Below are positions 34,365 through 46,090 of a stretch of 64,000 bases of DNA, piece after piece. The first letter of the stretch is position 1, and every line of letters begins with the position of its first letter. The notes under the pieces were generated by a model. That model ran no database searches. It was given only the letters and a program-made list of their open reading frames with translations, and was not told where the DNA came from. Origin of the DNA: Aphrophora alni (Eukaryota > Arthropoda > Insecta > Hemiptera > Aphrophoridae); NCBI GenBank assembly GCA_963513935.1, contig OY740773.1, positions 103,029,291 through 103,093,290 of the forward strand. Reading direction: 5' to 3'. Both the position numbers and the translations under genes were made by a program.

Positions 34365-34590
34365 ATAAAAGGAAAAAAGGAACTTAAATAAAGACCCATA
34401 GCCCTCAAATACTCTAATAGCATTAAGGTTGGAAAATAAGAGTTGGTCAAGAGAGACCAGATAGGAAAAATGAAGGAGAGGGATCTAACCCAAGACTATG
34501 TTATAAAAGGTGTAGATCCGACTAGAATCCCTCGGGATTACAAAGCCCATAATCACTGAAGTAAACCTCTGAGTGTTATAAACTTGCACA
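34365..34590 (+). repeat. Dispersed repeat family A, copy 6
   Basis: One of the better-preserved copies: TAAATAAAGACCCATAGCCCTC, ATACTCTAATAGCATTAAGG, AAGAGTTGGTCAAGAGAGAC, AGGGATCTAACCCAAGACTA, AGGTGTAGATCC and CCCTCGGGATTACAAAGCCC. Within it a frame of about 40 codons is open (E-L-V-K-R-D-Q-I-G-K-M-K-E-R-D-L-T-Q-D-Y, then continuing). Confidence 0.85.
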
Positions 34591-35870
34591 ATATAGTTCT
34601 AATAAAACAAATAAATGTTATAGTTGAATTATATTATCTACTTGTTTTACAGAAAGACAGACATACTTTGTAAAGTAAAACTTTAATTGTTTTTTTTTTA
34701 GTCTGGTAATATTTGTCTTGTACCAACTTGCCAATCTGGTCTTGTGTAGTATGAAAATAATAATAATAATATTTTTTTTTGATAAATGAAAAGTGAAATA
34801 ATTAATTCAGGTGGTTAATATTTGTTAAACTAAAATAACACACTAAGACTGAGATTAACCTTTCAAAACAGAGAAATATATACAGTATGCTTATGACTGG
34901 AATGGATAAAAAAAAAACCAAATAGGCCAGATGTTGAGGGTAAATCACTTCCTTTGAAATCCATCCTTGTGATAACTAAATATCAGTAGCATTACATAGC
35001 ATATTTATAGAATTTGATAAAAGAATTAATTTTAATTTGACCAAATTATGAAAGAAAAGTTAAATAAAAATGTCAACAATATGTATATAACTTTAAAATT
35101 TATTTAAAGAATGTAACAAAAATTATATACATCTAACAACATATTTATTGAATATGTCCCTCATATTTTAATGAACATGTATAAAATTATTTTAGATTTT
35201 GTATGGATACGAGCACACGGTGTTTGAAACCTCTCCACTTTAAAAATTGTTAGGTCTCCTTTCTTTCTTAAAATAATTTTTCTTCTACAATACCGTGTTT
35301 TTTGCTTCTATTTTTACTGAAATAATCATAAAAGGTACTAGATTTGAATAATATTGCTTCTGATAACAACCTTGATTTTGATATTTAATAAATTTGTTAC
35401 ATTTTAAAGATTTCTAAATAATATAGTAGATGTAATGAAATGGACAAACAACATTTTGGATGATGGTGATTACTTGAAAATATATATATGGATTTTCATT
35501 TATTTATTTATTATTAACAGTTTCTTATTTCCTTCTTATATCATTAAATAAATAGGCCTGTGTGAAGTTTTTGAATGATATTATTTTCCATGTTTCAAAT
35601 TATTTAAACAAATTTTGTATTGTTATAAAATGAAACCATCAATAACAGCAAGATATTCTTTGTTTTAACTTAACATTCCTAAACAGAAATATTTTTGACT
35701 TGATGTTTGGCCCATTGGTTAAAGTAAAATTTTAATTGGCTGATTGTTTTACTCTCATAGTAGTCAGTTCTAAATGTGAGTTTACAAAAATTAGTAACTG
35801 TCTTGAAATATTATCATAACCAAATTAGAACGAAAAGAGTTAAATAATTTTGTAAAAAAAAATGTAAAAA
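34591..35870. other. AT-rich intergenic spacer
   Basis: The stretch TTTAAAATTTATTTAAAGAATG with the following ATATACATC and CAACATATTTATTGAATATG near 35090-35160 is nearly identical to 31868-31935, so it is a direct repeat about 3.2 kb apart. No gene seen. Confidence 0.5.
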
Positions 35871-35874
35871 AAAA

Positions 35875-36400
35875 TCATCACATGGGGTTAGGTCAGCTGA
35901 ATATGATAGATGTTTTTCATGCTTTACCAAAAATGTCTTCACATACAGTGCATATGTGCTGCTTGGCAAAGAATCCACGAGCCATTCTTCTAAATTTCAA
36001 GTCTTATTCTTCCCCCTTGTTTGTAAAGAGCTGTTAAGACCATAAACACTTTAACCTTCAATCACCCAATAAATTGGAACAATCCCTTGTATATCAAGAA
36101 AAATAATCATCAATTGTTTGAATTTCATTTTATGCTTTCTTTTGTTTTGATGAACTCTAAATACTATGGATTGGTATTTAGTTTCTGAGACATACTGAAA
36201 CAAAATCATGATTCTTCACAAGTTATTACATTTGTTAAAAGTTTTGTTTAAAGTCGGCCATATTATTCATTTATTGATGTTAACCATTTCATTAAATTTT
36301 ATTGAACAATTTCACCATTTCTTAGAATGTTAGTGTTTGTTTTTGATGTACGAGGATGACTAGGGTGCAGATCGTCTACAATCATTATCTCTGAAGATTA
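35875..36400 (-). pseudogene. Mariner transposase relic
   Basis: On minus the decayed frame reads H-K-M-K-F-K-Q-L-M-I-I-F-L-D-I-Q-G-I-V (36140-36090), matching the F-F-D-x-Q-G-I-V motif around the second catalytic Asp. Further on it reads Y-V-K-T-F-L-V-K-H and Y-S-A-D-L-T-P (35945-35885), the Y-S-P-D-L-A-P motif. N-terminal parts are faint and stops are numerous. Confidence 0.65.
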
Positions 36401-37900
36401 GGATACATTTTTGTATCGGTATGAGTCAGGCTAAAAAACATTGTGAAATGACACATTCATACTCAAATATTCTAGTTTTTTGTATCTATACAAACAAATT
36501 CATATTTTATAATGTAAAAAAAGTGAAGTGTTTGAAGTAGGTTAACTTTGTTTGCAATTAGAAAAACAGTGATAAGTATTGTTTTTTACATATTTAGGTC
36601 TAAAAAGTTGAATATCGTCGTTATCAGTTAGTTGAGATTTACTGGGATTTACTATTATTTCCCAAATAGATAAGGTAATCCTTTTGTAGGTACGTTAACT
36701 CCTAGTTTATCCAACAAGTTAAATATTTTATAAATTATTGTTAAAGTACTTGACTTGAAAATCTTTCTGATTTTCTAACCTATGCTGTAATGCATTAATT
36801 CGACATTAACTTAATAGAAGAAATTTTGATTCTAATATACTTTTTGTGATGTAGATCTAAAAAATATATATCAGTATAAATTTCAATTTGGCTTATAATG
36901 TTTAAAATTATGTCTGACATTATTTGACTAAAAAGTTAAGATTATGCCTAATCTATTTTCAGTTATAATTTATTATTGTCTATATTAAATAATAAGCTAA
37001 CCCTTCCTGCAGTATTATTTTTAATTCCTTTGTTTTATCTCGTAGCTATGATATTTTATGAAATTTATGTCTTTATAAAATTAAACATAATTAAAACAAT
37101 ATTCTTTGGTATCATGATGTTTTTTATGGAATCTCAATTATTAGTATCAACCTTACTAACTTTGGTGGTAATATATAGTCTGGGCTAAAGGAAAAGATAT
37201 GAAACAGTATCAATAACAATTCAGAAAAGAGTGTTCATTTTAGCTCAATGGACAAGAAAATGTTATCTCAAAATTCAATAAGTCAACATTTACAGCAGTC
37301 ATTTGAAATTTTCTATTTTACTTTTTGTGTAGCCAATTTATTAAAAATAAACAAGGAGAGAGGATTATATATGTGGTTGAAAATCAAAATGTAACAAAAG
37401 TTGTAGCTCATGATTTTTGCACATGATTAGGAACTTGATAAATTGTTGACTTTTGAGAAGCAATATTTTTTAAATTTTATCTTGCATCAAATGTTTTGAT
37501 TAACCAAAAATACTTTAAATACACTAAAACTATCCAATCTTTGATTAAAAATGGGCTAAAATTTGGATACAATTTATTTAAAAATTAGTTCCAAAACTTG
37601 ATAATCTGTTTTTTTATTAATGTTAATACTGACCACATTTTATCATTTATCTACTGCGTGCATACTTTTGAGTTTGAAAATGTCCAATTAAGTTGTCAAA
37701 GTCAAATGCCATTGTAAAATAAACAATAATTTGACATTAAAGATATAACATTTAATCTCTTTTCGACCATGAGATTTTGTTAATTCTTATATGTTTTAAA
37801 GTAAAAAGAGATTTCCCACCGTAACTGTTTTGTGTATGATTATTTTCAGGAGTATCCACATCAAGGAAAATATTTTGATAATATGAGGCATTTGATGTAA
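36400..37900. other. AT-rich intergenic spacer
   Basis: No gene or element recognised. The 36976-37188 open frame (+) is rich in Leu/Ile/Phe because of AT content, and I do not support it. Confidence 0.5.
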
Positions 37901-37908
37901 TTAGAGTC

Positions 37909-38114
37909 TTCTACCATTCCTATCATTATTATCTCAACTTCTTCTGACATGTTGCGGATGAACTCCATTTTTAAAGCTATTATATCATCTTTGAAAATTT
38001 AGTGTACATAAATAGCTTTTGAAAATTTAGTGTATATAAATAACTTTTGGAAATGAAGTTAATCCAAAACGTGTCAGCAGAAGTTAAGACAATAATGATA
38101 GGAATGGTAGAGAA
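37909..38114. repeat. Hairpin (MITE-like) element
   Basis: The left arm TTCTACCATTCCTATCATTA, followed by TCAACTTCTTCTGACATGTT, pairs with the right arm ending GATAGGAATGGTAGAGAA; arms are about 63-70 nt. A GATAATATGAGGCA direct repeat lies outside on each side (37876 and 38162). Confidence 0.75.
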
Positions 38115-38175
38115 TGTACTCAAACCAATTAATTATGGATGTCAAAAAATATACATTATCATGATAATATGAGGC

Positions 38176-39620
38176 AGCTTTAAAAATTATTTGTTCTTTC
38201 TGTTTGAGTTCGATTCTTCATCATATGATCTATTTATAAAAAATATTTAAAGTATACACATTCTTGTGAGAAGGAATCTTGAAAGTCATTGTCGCATCAA
38301 TAAAAATCACTACAATATTTCATTATAAGTTTTGTTATTAATGGTTATCCCTACTTAATTGATTTTAATGTTGAAAGGCCAGATAGTTTAAGATCCAAGC
38401 ACACAGGTTTGGTGGAGACATTAAGGTCCAGTTTGACTGTATAAGCTGGGCAAGGATTTCTCTTTATCATTAGCAATACCTAACCCTCAATCTTAGAAGC
38501 GGTAAAAGCTTCCTCATCAACAACACTGATATTAGTACTATCTTCAGGCGATTAAAACTAGAACCGAGTTGGTAGATTTCAGTTACAAACCATGACTGCT
38601 GGACCAAAATTATGTTTGTTCTTTATGTGATTTAATATCAAACGGTGGTGTATTTTATTACAAAATGTCCTACATTGATGTACATTACATTCTATGGTTT
38701 TGGGAAATTTCATGAGGCATGTTTGGAAGTTTATATGGGAATTAATTTAAGGGGTTTAATTTGAATATTCAAGCATCTTGTTCGTGATGGGGGGTTTAAA
38801 ACTAAAAATTATAAAAATAATGTCATAATATGGGTTTAAAATAAATTAGAGATATGAAGGTGAAACAATTTTTAATTTAATTTATATCTTTACTTTAAAA
38901 AAAATACAAGGAAGAGATGGAGATAATTACTCATTGATTGCCTAGTATTAATAGCCTACTGAAAACACCATCTTTGCTCTTATTTTTAAATTTTTTATTT
39001 TTATGCGGAAATAAAGTTTGTTGTTTCTTTTTTGCATGAGTTTGGTTTATTTGTTATTTTAAAGTTGTAGGATGTGACACTTGTAGTGTCAAACAAACAG
39101 ACAGCCTCTGGCTATTATTTGAAGTGTTTCGTTTTCTATAGTTTAGAACAAATACTGAATTTATTATAGATGAGAATTATTTTCTATTATTTCGATGAGA
39201 TTTGTACATAATAAAGCAGTTCTTAATATTAAGTGATGTTAATTTTTTTTATCTCTGATATTGAGTAAATTTTGCATGATCAGTTAATAACATGAGTAAA
39301 TTACATAATATCCATTAAGTAATTTTCACACACTACCAATATATCAATTTTTAAAAGTTTTACTCTCTTTTTTTGTAATCTGTTCATTACTCCCCTTCCC
39401 TCAAAAATACTAATACAATTTTTGTTAATTTTTTCCTGAACATTAGCTTTCTTAGCAGGCTACTAATTTTTCTATTACATAGTCAAAAATGTGTTTCAAA
39501 ATCTATGTACTTTTTGTAAAAGACTTATCAGTGCTTTTAAAGCATAATTATTGCTCACTCATACTATCTTGTAACTATAACAGACATTTTATAAAGTATA
39601 ATGTGTTGCCTTGGACTGCT
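38176..39620. other. AT-rich intergenic spacer
   Basis: No gene or element recognised. A small hairpin (GACACTTGTAGTGTC) is at about 39075. Confidence 0.5.
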
Positions 39621-39623
39621 TAA

Positions 39624-39910
39624 TATATAATATAGTTAATTACCTTAGATGTATAGATGTCTGGATGTATAGATCCAGTACTATACCTGCAGCTGGACAA
39701 GTAAGACCTATAATGTGGCCACAAACAATTTTATTATTTATGTACGACGAGTCATACTCCGATTTTATATGTGTTAGTGTTGTGTTGTGTTACGTGTTTA
39801 TGTGTTAGTGCGGGCCTGACGAAGCCGACAGTGTTCGGCGAAACAGCGCTGTAGCAATAACTATTATACGGACTGAGGACAACCTCTAAGTTAATTAACT
39901 ATATTATATA
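39624..39910 (+). mobile_element. 287-bp element with 25-bp inverted ends and a hammerhead-like fold
   Basis: The left end (TATATAATATAGTTAATTAC, then CTTAG) is matched in inverse at 24 of 25 bases by 39886-39910. The interior contains the hammerhead-like motif at 39806-39862. It has no coding capacity. The family is unknown; a Penelope-like or retrozyme-like origin is a guess based on the ribozyme-like motif. Confidence 0.6.
39806..39862 (+). ncRNA. Hammerhead-ribozyme-like motif
   Basis: CTGACGA (39816-39822) fits the CUGANGA core. A perfect 5-bp stem follows, GCCGA/TCGGC (39824-39828 / 39835-39839), then GAAAC (39840-39844), a short self-complementary AGCGCT and GTA (39851-39853) at the position of the NUH cleavage site. 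Flanks can pair as a stem I (GC/GC adjacent, GTTA/TAAC further out with an internal loop). One deviation is an extra A at 39823 between the core and stem II. Activity is unproven. Confidence 0.4.
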
Positions 39911-40447
39911 ACAGACACTATATAGGACTACTGCCTACACTCAATAGTCACTGATTATGTTGTGTTTGTAGCATATGCTATAACTGAATACTATCAGAGT
40001 TATTATTAATTGCAATACAAAAATTAGAATAAAATTTTCTGTATACTTACTTGATACATATTATTTTATTGAAATTTAAATGTACGAGTATTAATTGTAT
40101 TTACCAAATTTCTTTCTTAGTATTTATTTATTTATAAATATTATTTTTTTAAATTTATTTATCTTTTTTTTTGCATTTCCTCATTCACCACAAGGTAACT
40201 TTGTTATATTTGTCTATTTGTCAACAAATAAAGGGTTTACAGACATTTCCACACCAATTTCAACTCAAACTTGGGGCTTTAAGAATTGTCTGACATACCG
40301 GTAATATAAATTTTCGCCCCCATAGATTTTTCTTGATGGATAATTCTCTACTTGGAATATGGGTGGAGTTTTACTCAATGATTTAGTAAGGCTAAAAAAA
40401 ATAAATAAATTTCTTATCTCTTATCAGTTTTTAGTGATTATAATACC

Positions 40448-40870
40448 ACAATAACTGGAGTCCCATTGATTGATTGATTGTTTATGTTAGGAGTTTAAAG
40501 GGCTGTTTAGAGACCAGCCCAGGTACCGCGACCGATGGCCTATTGTGCAACTAAAGCCTCCTCATTCTAGCTTATCAGATTTGTTCCCCTTACAAGTTTA
40601 AGTAATCCACAAACTAGCACTTCCAACGTTATTTCCCCAAGAATTTGAAATCCAAAGACTTTTCACCTCTTATTGGTCAGGATCTCACAATTGAAAATTA
40701 TGTTGTCTGTGGTCTCTTCATCCTTCCTGTACAGACACACAGTTTTGCCATGATAGGCTCCTATTTTATGTGAATGCACTCTCACACCACAATGTCCCAT
40801 AATAAGTTGTGTAATCTGTCTGAGTTGTCCCCTACTTCAGGTCATTTCGTCTTCTCAGGCTTACCTGAGA
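40448..40870 (-). pseudogene. LINE 3' fragment with C-terminal ORF2 remnant and ATCA tail
   Basis: On minus: L-I-M-G-H-C-G-V-R-V-H-S-H-K-I-G-A-Y, then E-E-T-T-D-N-I-I-F-N-C-E and L-L-K-L-V-R-G-T. This is the G-H-x...C...E-E-T-x-x-H-x-L-x-x-C-x...L-L-x-F-I-x-x-T-G ending of R1/Jockey-type LINE proteins. The 3' end is a short (CAAT)n tail, as produced by target-primed reverse transcription. Some stops are present. Confidence 0.7.
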
Positions 40871-40899
40871 GGATGTACTGTAATGATTTACTAAGGTGT

Positions 40900-41260
40900 G
40901 TAACATAGTAAATAATAGGGTTAAAAGACGCGACGTGATTGGCTCTGTGGAATATAGGTCAAAGAAGCTGATTGGTTCTTGGCTCATACAAGTGTAGTAA
41001 ATTTAATCAAAGAATGGCGCAAACTATTAGTAAAAAACGTTCAAGAAAATAATTTTATGTTATAAATAGTTTTAAGATGATTTTATAATAAATGTTTTAT
41101 AGTAAAATGTTGTAGATATGTAGGGTGAATAATTAAAAATAAACTGATGTGTTAAAGGATTTTTGGAGGAAGCGGGAGAAAGGAAATCTCGTGGTTTTTC
41201 CAGTCTTAGCTTGGGACCTGATGAGGTCAGACCTATACAAGTTAGTATAAAGGTGTTTTA
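40900..41260. repeat. Unclassified repeat-like block, resembles 28.8 kb
   Basis: See 28780-29260; shared CTCGTG.TTTT.C.CAG and GATGAG.TCAGA phrases. No coding motif. Confidence 0.3.
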
Positions 41261-43620
41261 ATAATTGCAAGATGTTCTTTAGTGAAGTCTTAATTAAAAG
41301 CTTGTTTTATCTAAAAAATAATAGATTTGATTTTTGTCTCAAATAGAGACTAATGTAGTAAAAAATGGATAGGAAGTTATAATGGACGCTTCTAGACAAT
41401 GTAAATGTGTTTGAATGTAATAGACTTACTGTATACTAAAGGACAAACAATCTTTATGAGAAAATTAGTATAAAGTATTTAATTAGACAGTGAATATAAA
41501 AAACTAAATGAACACTCGAGTTTATAAGATTTCAAATAATAAGAGACTGTGTACTATAATTGAGTGTCTTAAACGGATCGTTTAGCACGTGGAAAAAAAA
41601 CTTTGTATCGAATTGAACATTCTTTTATCCACGATGAATGTTATGTCTGCCGTACAAAAAATATTCCTAGAGTGCTGGGTGAATAATATCCGAAACATGA
41701 ACTTTTCAGAAAACAACGCTTGCTGTAATCTACAAGTCTCAGGACACCTGGAATTAATACCTTTGGTCTTTTTTTGTGCAAATGGGTGTTCTGGTATAAA
41801 CACTGTATGTTAAATTAGGATTAAGAATTTATATTATGTTTTGATATATTTTGCTATACATGTTTAAACTTTTTAATCTGTTTTAAAAATATTTTAAAAG
41901 AAATAAATTGATAGATAAAATAATGAAATTTTAATATTTGAAGTAAATCTCCATCTGAGATTTACATAATGATTTAAATTTAAATAAAAAGTAAATTCCT
42001 GTTGCAACATTTTTTAATAGAAAAAGAAAAGTAATAAATCGTTATTATAAGATATATATAATATTGTTTATAAAAAATATTAATAATTGTAGGATGTTTA
42101 ATCAATATATGTACAATTTCAGCAGAAAAGGATTTGGATCTTTCTTTCATTCACCTATGCCAAGACATCTTTAAAAGAACTTGTGACCTCGAGATATTTT
42201 TAATAATAATTAAATTAATTTTTTCTAAATTGGTAAGCGAAAGCTTACCTGGCGCCTTAATGACTGAGCAATATTTAAAATTAATCATAAATAAAATACA
42301 TGTTTTCATCTTTTAATAAATTATCGCCCAACTCTTGGAGCTCTTTTTATGTATAAAATAGTTTTTCCTTTGTGACAATTTTACATTGATCACAGGTGGT
42401 GCCCCTTAAGGCTTCCCCCATACTGAGAGGTTATTTGACATAGTTCCCCACCTGGTTGTGCATGTCGGGGTGAACGTGTTAAATGGTTGATAGTTGTTAG
42501 TCAAGTTAATTATGATACCACCTGATATATAAGTTAATTATATCAAATGTTCATTGTTTTATAACACTGGATGCCATTGTTTGGGAAGTGTTGCTTTAGA
42601 TTTTCTACATAAATAGGGATTAATTTTGTTAAAGCATTAAGTTGTTCATTTTAATTAATGATATAAATATTTAGTACGTCTAGTTTAGGAAAATATTGCC
42701 GTTGAGAGTTTTATAATTAACTGTAGAAAGTAGGAACTCATTGAATCTTTTGATAATTTTCTTAGAGGATTAAGAACACGTGTTAATTGATGTGATTACG
42801 AATCACAGGAGTACAGTATGTTAAAAGATAGAATTGTTTTAGGGATTAATTACAAATTTCACAAGAAAAATTAATCAGAGTTGAAGAGTTAACCTTAAAA
42901 AGCTTTTGAAATATGTAGAGTGGTGAGATATCTAATAAACAAATACTGACTCAACAAGAAAATACGTTAATTCTGTAATCCATATTTTATAAGATAAGCA
43001 TATGGCCGACCTTCAGATAAATGTTTTAACATATTAACATTATAAGAAGATTTGTAAATATTAAATTGTTGAAATAAAATCATGTCAAAGACATTATCAC
43101 TAGGATACAGTCCTTCATTCAGTGTTAAGATACAACATATGAAAATGGTAGCCTAAGATTAACTCCAATAAAGACTTTGGGAGGTCTTGAACCAGAGCCA
43201 CTTCAAGAATATAATTATTAAGCCACAGATAATGTAAAGGAGATGGTGATGGATAAGACAAATTCTATAAAAAAAACATTACAAGGTAGACACTATATTG
43301 GAATCCCACAAGGAAGTTAAGGAAGAAGCAGATCAACAATTAACTGGAGGTAAAATATTGAGAGGGTGGTGATAGCTACTATCATTACCACTTGGAGAGA
43401 CAATCACAGGACAAAAGATGCTGGTATGATTTAGTTTTCGACACTATGTTCTACTTTGGAATCAAGTCACAAACATATACAACCTTGGATACACCGCTGA
43501 TAACTGGCATACATTATTCTCTCCTAGGACAAGTAACTGTATCCTAGGTAACTGCTTTAATATTATTTAGTAATGCTGTCTAGTTTCTGATAGTAAACTT
43601 CCAAGGTAAAACTATAATTC
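41261..43620. other. Intergenic spacer of mixed composition
   Basis: No gene was recognised. The complementary open frames at 41582-41813 overlap on both strands and show no family motif, so neither is called. Sections at 42400-42480 and 43080-43560 are less AT-rich and could be decayed transposon, unclassified. Confidence 0.4.
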
Positions 43621-43624
43621 ATAT

Positions 43625-44000
43625 TTTCAGAACTGTTAGGGTTTTGCGATAAGAGATACCACTTTTACAAGTTGCCTGACATGATGATTTGCGGAGACAT
43701 TTGTTAAACTTGTCCTGCATCATTAGCACTGTTATGTCTAATTTGGATGTTGAAGCACGACCATTTCGGCCACTGTCTGCTACAGATCCTGTATTATTAA
43801 CTTTTGCAAATCAGGTGTTAATGGTTTTAGGAACCAACTCTGCATGATATCCATGAATGCTCTGTCACTATCACTGATTGTGATGCTTCGTAATGGGAAG
43901 TCAAGCTGAGCTTGCTCAATCATTGTTAAGTGTTACTGTACCCAGTTTGTCTCTTGACAGCTGCTGTTTTACAAATCTCACTCTAAAGGAACAAAATAAA
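43625..44000 (-). pseudogene. Mariner-like transposase N-terminal relic
   Basis: On minus the frame reads E-L-V-P-K-T-I-N-T, then G-S-V-A-D-S-G-R-N-G-R-A-S-T-S, I-T-V-L-M-M-Q-D-K-F-N-K, S-S-C-Q-A-T and S-G-I-S-Y-R-K-T-L-T. This is the linker and second helix-turn-helix region of a Tc1/mariner-superfamily transposase. The DDE core is absent. Confidence 0.6.
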
Positions 44001-45980
44001 TATTGTTTTACCAAAATCGATCAATAAATAATAAATTAGCTTTTTTAAATTAGTGAGTTAATTTAAAACAATTTTTTGAAAGTATATGAATTGTAAATAT
44101 AAAAGACATTTTGCTGTAGAAAGGTGACTAGGTCTGAAAAAAACAAAGTGGTTGTGTTATGTTATATTTCACTATACCCTTGTTAGTGTCAATGGCAGTA
44201 GCATGGTGGGTTCTATTGAGTTGCTGCAGCTTATGGATTTTAGAGTGCAAAGTTAAAAGAGCCTGCAGAGGGCATGATAACACCAATTTTATTAATACCA
44301 TGAAGCCATTCACTGACCAGCTGTTTCTTCAAAGTTTGACTGTAGCATTGCAGCCTTCAAGAGTGATAATGTGGTGGGGGTTTAAAGATTTGTTTATTTA
44401 GGTTTATTTTGTTATTGTTGGGTGTGTATTTATTTATTTTATTTTATTGTTGGATTTTTTGTTTATTTTTTACCTTTTAGTTACTATTGATTCTTTGTTA
44501 TTTAGTTACTATGTCTTGTAGGCTACTTAAAATATTATTATACCAGATGATGAATTGGTTGTACTATTGATAAATATATATAAAATGTAAACAAATTGAA
44601 ATTAATAATAAAGAATTTTACAATATTATCATGGACAAAATTAGAGAGTAGTGGAAAGAACAATAAGGATGAAATAAATTATAGTGAGCTTATAGCATCA
44701 GATGAAGGATGTGAAGACTTGTATTTATATTTTATAGTGTACTAAAATAATGTAGTTCCAAATTCTAGATGTCAATCAAATGTTTGAACATTGAAATTGA
44801 AGTAAAATGGTGTTTTGGCTTTTGGCGGTATATTATTAAGTTTATAAACTGAACACATCAAACATAATAAAACAATAAAAGAAGAAATACTGGTTAAAAT
44901 TGAAGTAATTTGGTGCATGTATAATTTTACTTCACTGATAATATGAAACATGTCTTAAATTTTAAGTTGTTGTCAGTGTAATAGTGGGTATGGTTCACCG
45001 TAAGAGGGGAATTAAGAAAATAAAATTGTTTACTAACTCTAGTATTAAAGTTTCAATGTTCTGCTAAAATAGTGATCAGGTAACATGGTTGATTTTAAAT
45101 AAATATTAAGCTTGACTTTTGAGATGGTATACTTAATAGAATAAAACATTAACAAAATTCTCATAGTTTATTTATTCAAACTCATTTCAACTACAAAATT
45201 GCCATCTTCAGTGATGCACAAGCTACAATAACTAAACTATAACTAGTTTGATTTTGTTGTTTACAGATGGCAGTAAATTTCGCGAATGATTTAAATGAAA
45301 TAATGTATCTGAAGAGTGATCTAATTGTCATACTGTACAATTAACCACTGTCAAGTGTCAAGATTCAGATATAAATGAGCAACAACTGACCATAAGCAAA
45401 TACAAAATTGAAAATTAAAATTAAAATTACTAGCCCATCAAGAAAGGTATTTACACTGTATTTTATAAATATTTGGTATAGTTAGTACTGATAGTTAACC
45501 CTTACAACTCACATGTCGGCTGTAATTAAAATTACGGAGGAAATACATTGTCTTTATTTTATTTTATCAATTTTTAAGTATAAAAATTTCAGCTCTATTT
45601 TAAGCACTATTTCAGTTATGATCATAAAAAAATAAGAGATCTAAGGGAGTGTTCAGTGCAATAATTATTATTTGGTTACATCAAAGTTGTTCTTTGCACA
45701 TTATTCTTTTATTGTGTAACTGTAATAACTAAATTATAATTAGGAAGAAAATACATTGTTTTTATTTTATTTTATAAAATTTTAAATATTAGCTCTATTT
45801 GAGCTATAATCATACAAACAATGAAATCTGTGGAAGTGTTTAGTACAATAATAATGATAGTGGTAAGGGTCAAGAGAGAGAGTTATTATTTAAATAAACT
45901 TTTCTGTTGGCCTTGTTAAGTTTTTGGTTTGGTGTAAAGAAATGGTTGTAATCTTCAAAAAATTACCAATATATATTGTT
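44001..45980. other. AT-rich intergenic spacer
   Basis: No supported gene. Overlapping frames on both strands at 44128-44401 lack family features. The phrases GGAAATACATTGTCTTTATT (45538) and GAAAATACATTGTTTTTATT (45744) mark a direct repeat of about 100-150 bp. Confidence 0.45.
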
Positions 45981-45984
45981 AATT

Positions 45985-46090
45985 TTTGTGTCTCTTGTAC
46001 ATTAAAGGCGAAAAACCTCTCAGTCGTTATTGCCTTATAAAAAAAGAAGAAAAGGACATAAAATAAAGGTCCCTAATAAATTAATACAAG
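45985..46090 (+). repeat. Dispersed repeat family A, copy 7 (truncated)
   Basis: Contains TTAAAGGCGAAAAACCTCTC, then GTCGTTATTGCCTTATAA and GGACATAAAATAAAGGTCCC. It breaks off where the other copies continue with CTCGAATACTC. Confidence 0.75.

Noticed and set aside
36976..37188. Hydrophobic 70-codon frame resembling a membrane peptide
   Set aside because: Leu/Ile/Phe richness is expected from AT-rich DNA; no exon borders or homology.
41582..41813. Overlapping open frames on both strands
   Set aside because: Complementary frames with no splice, homology or motif support.
44128..44401. Overlapping open frames on both strands
   Set aside because: No recognisable family, no splice sites that would connect them to other coding sequence.
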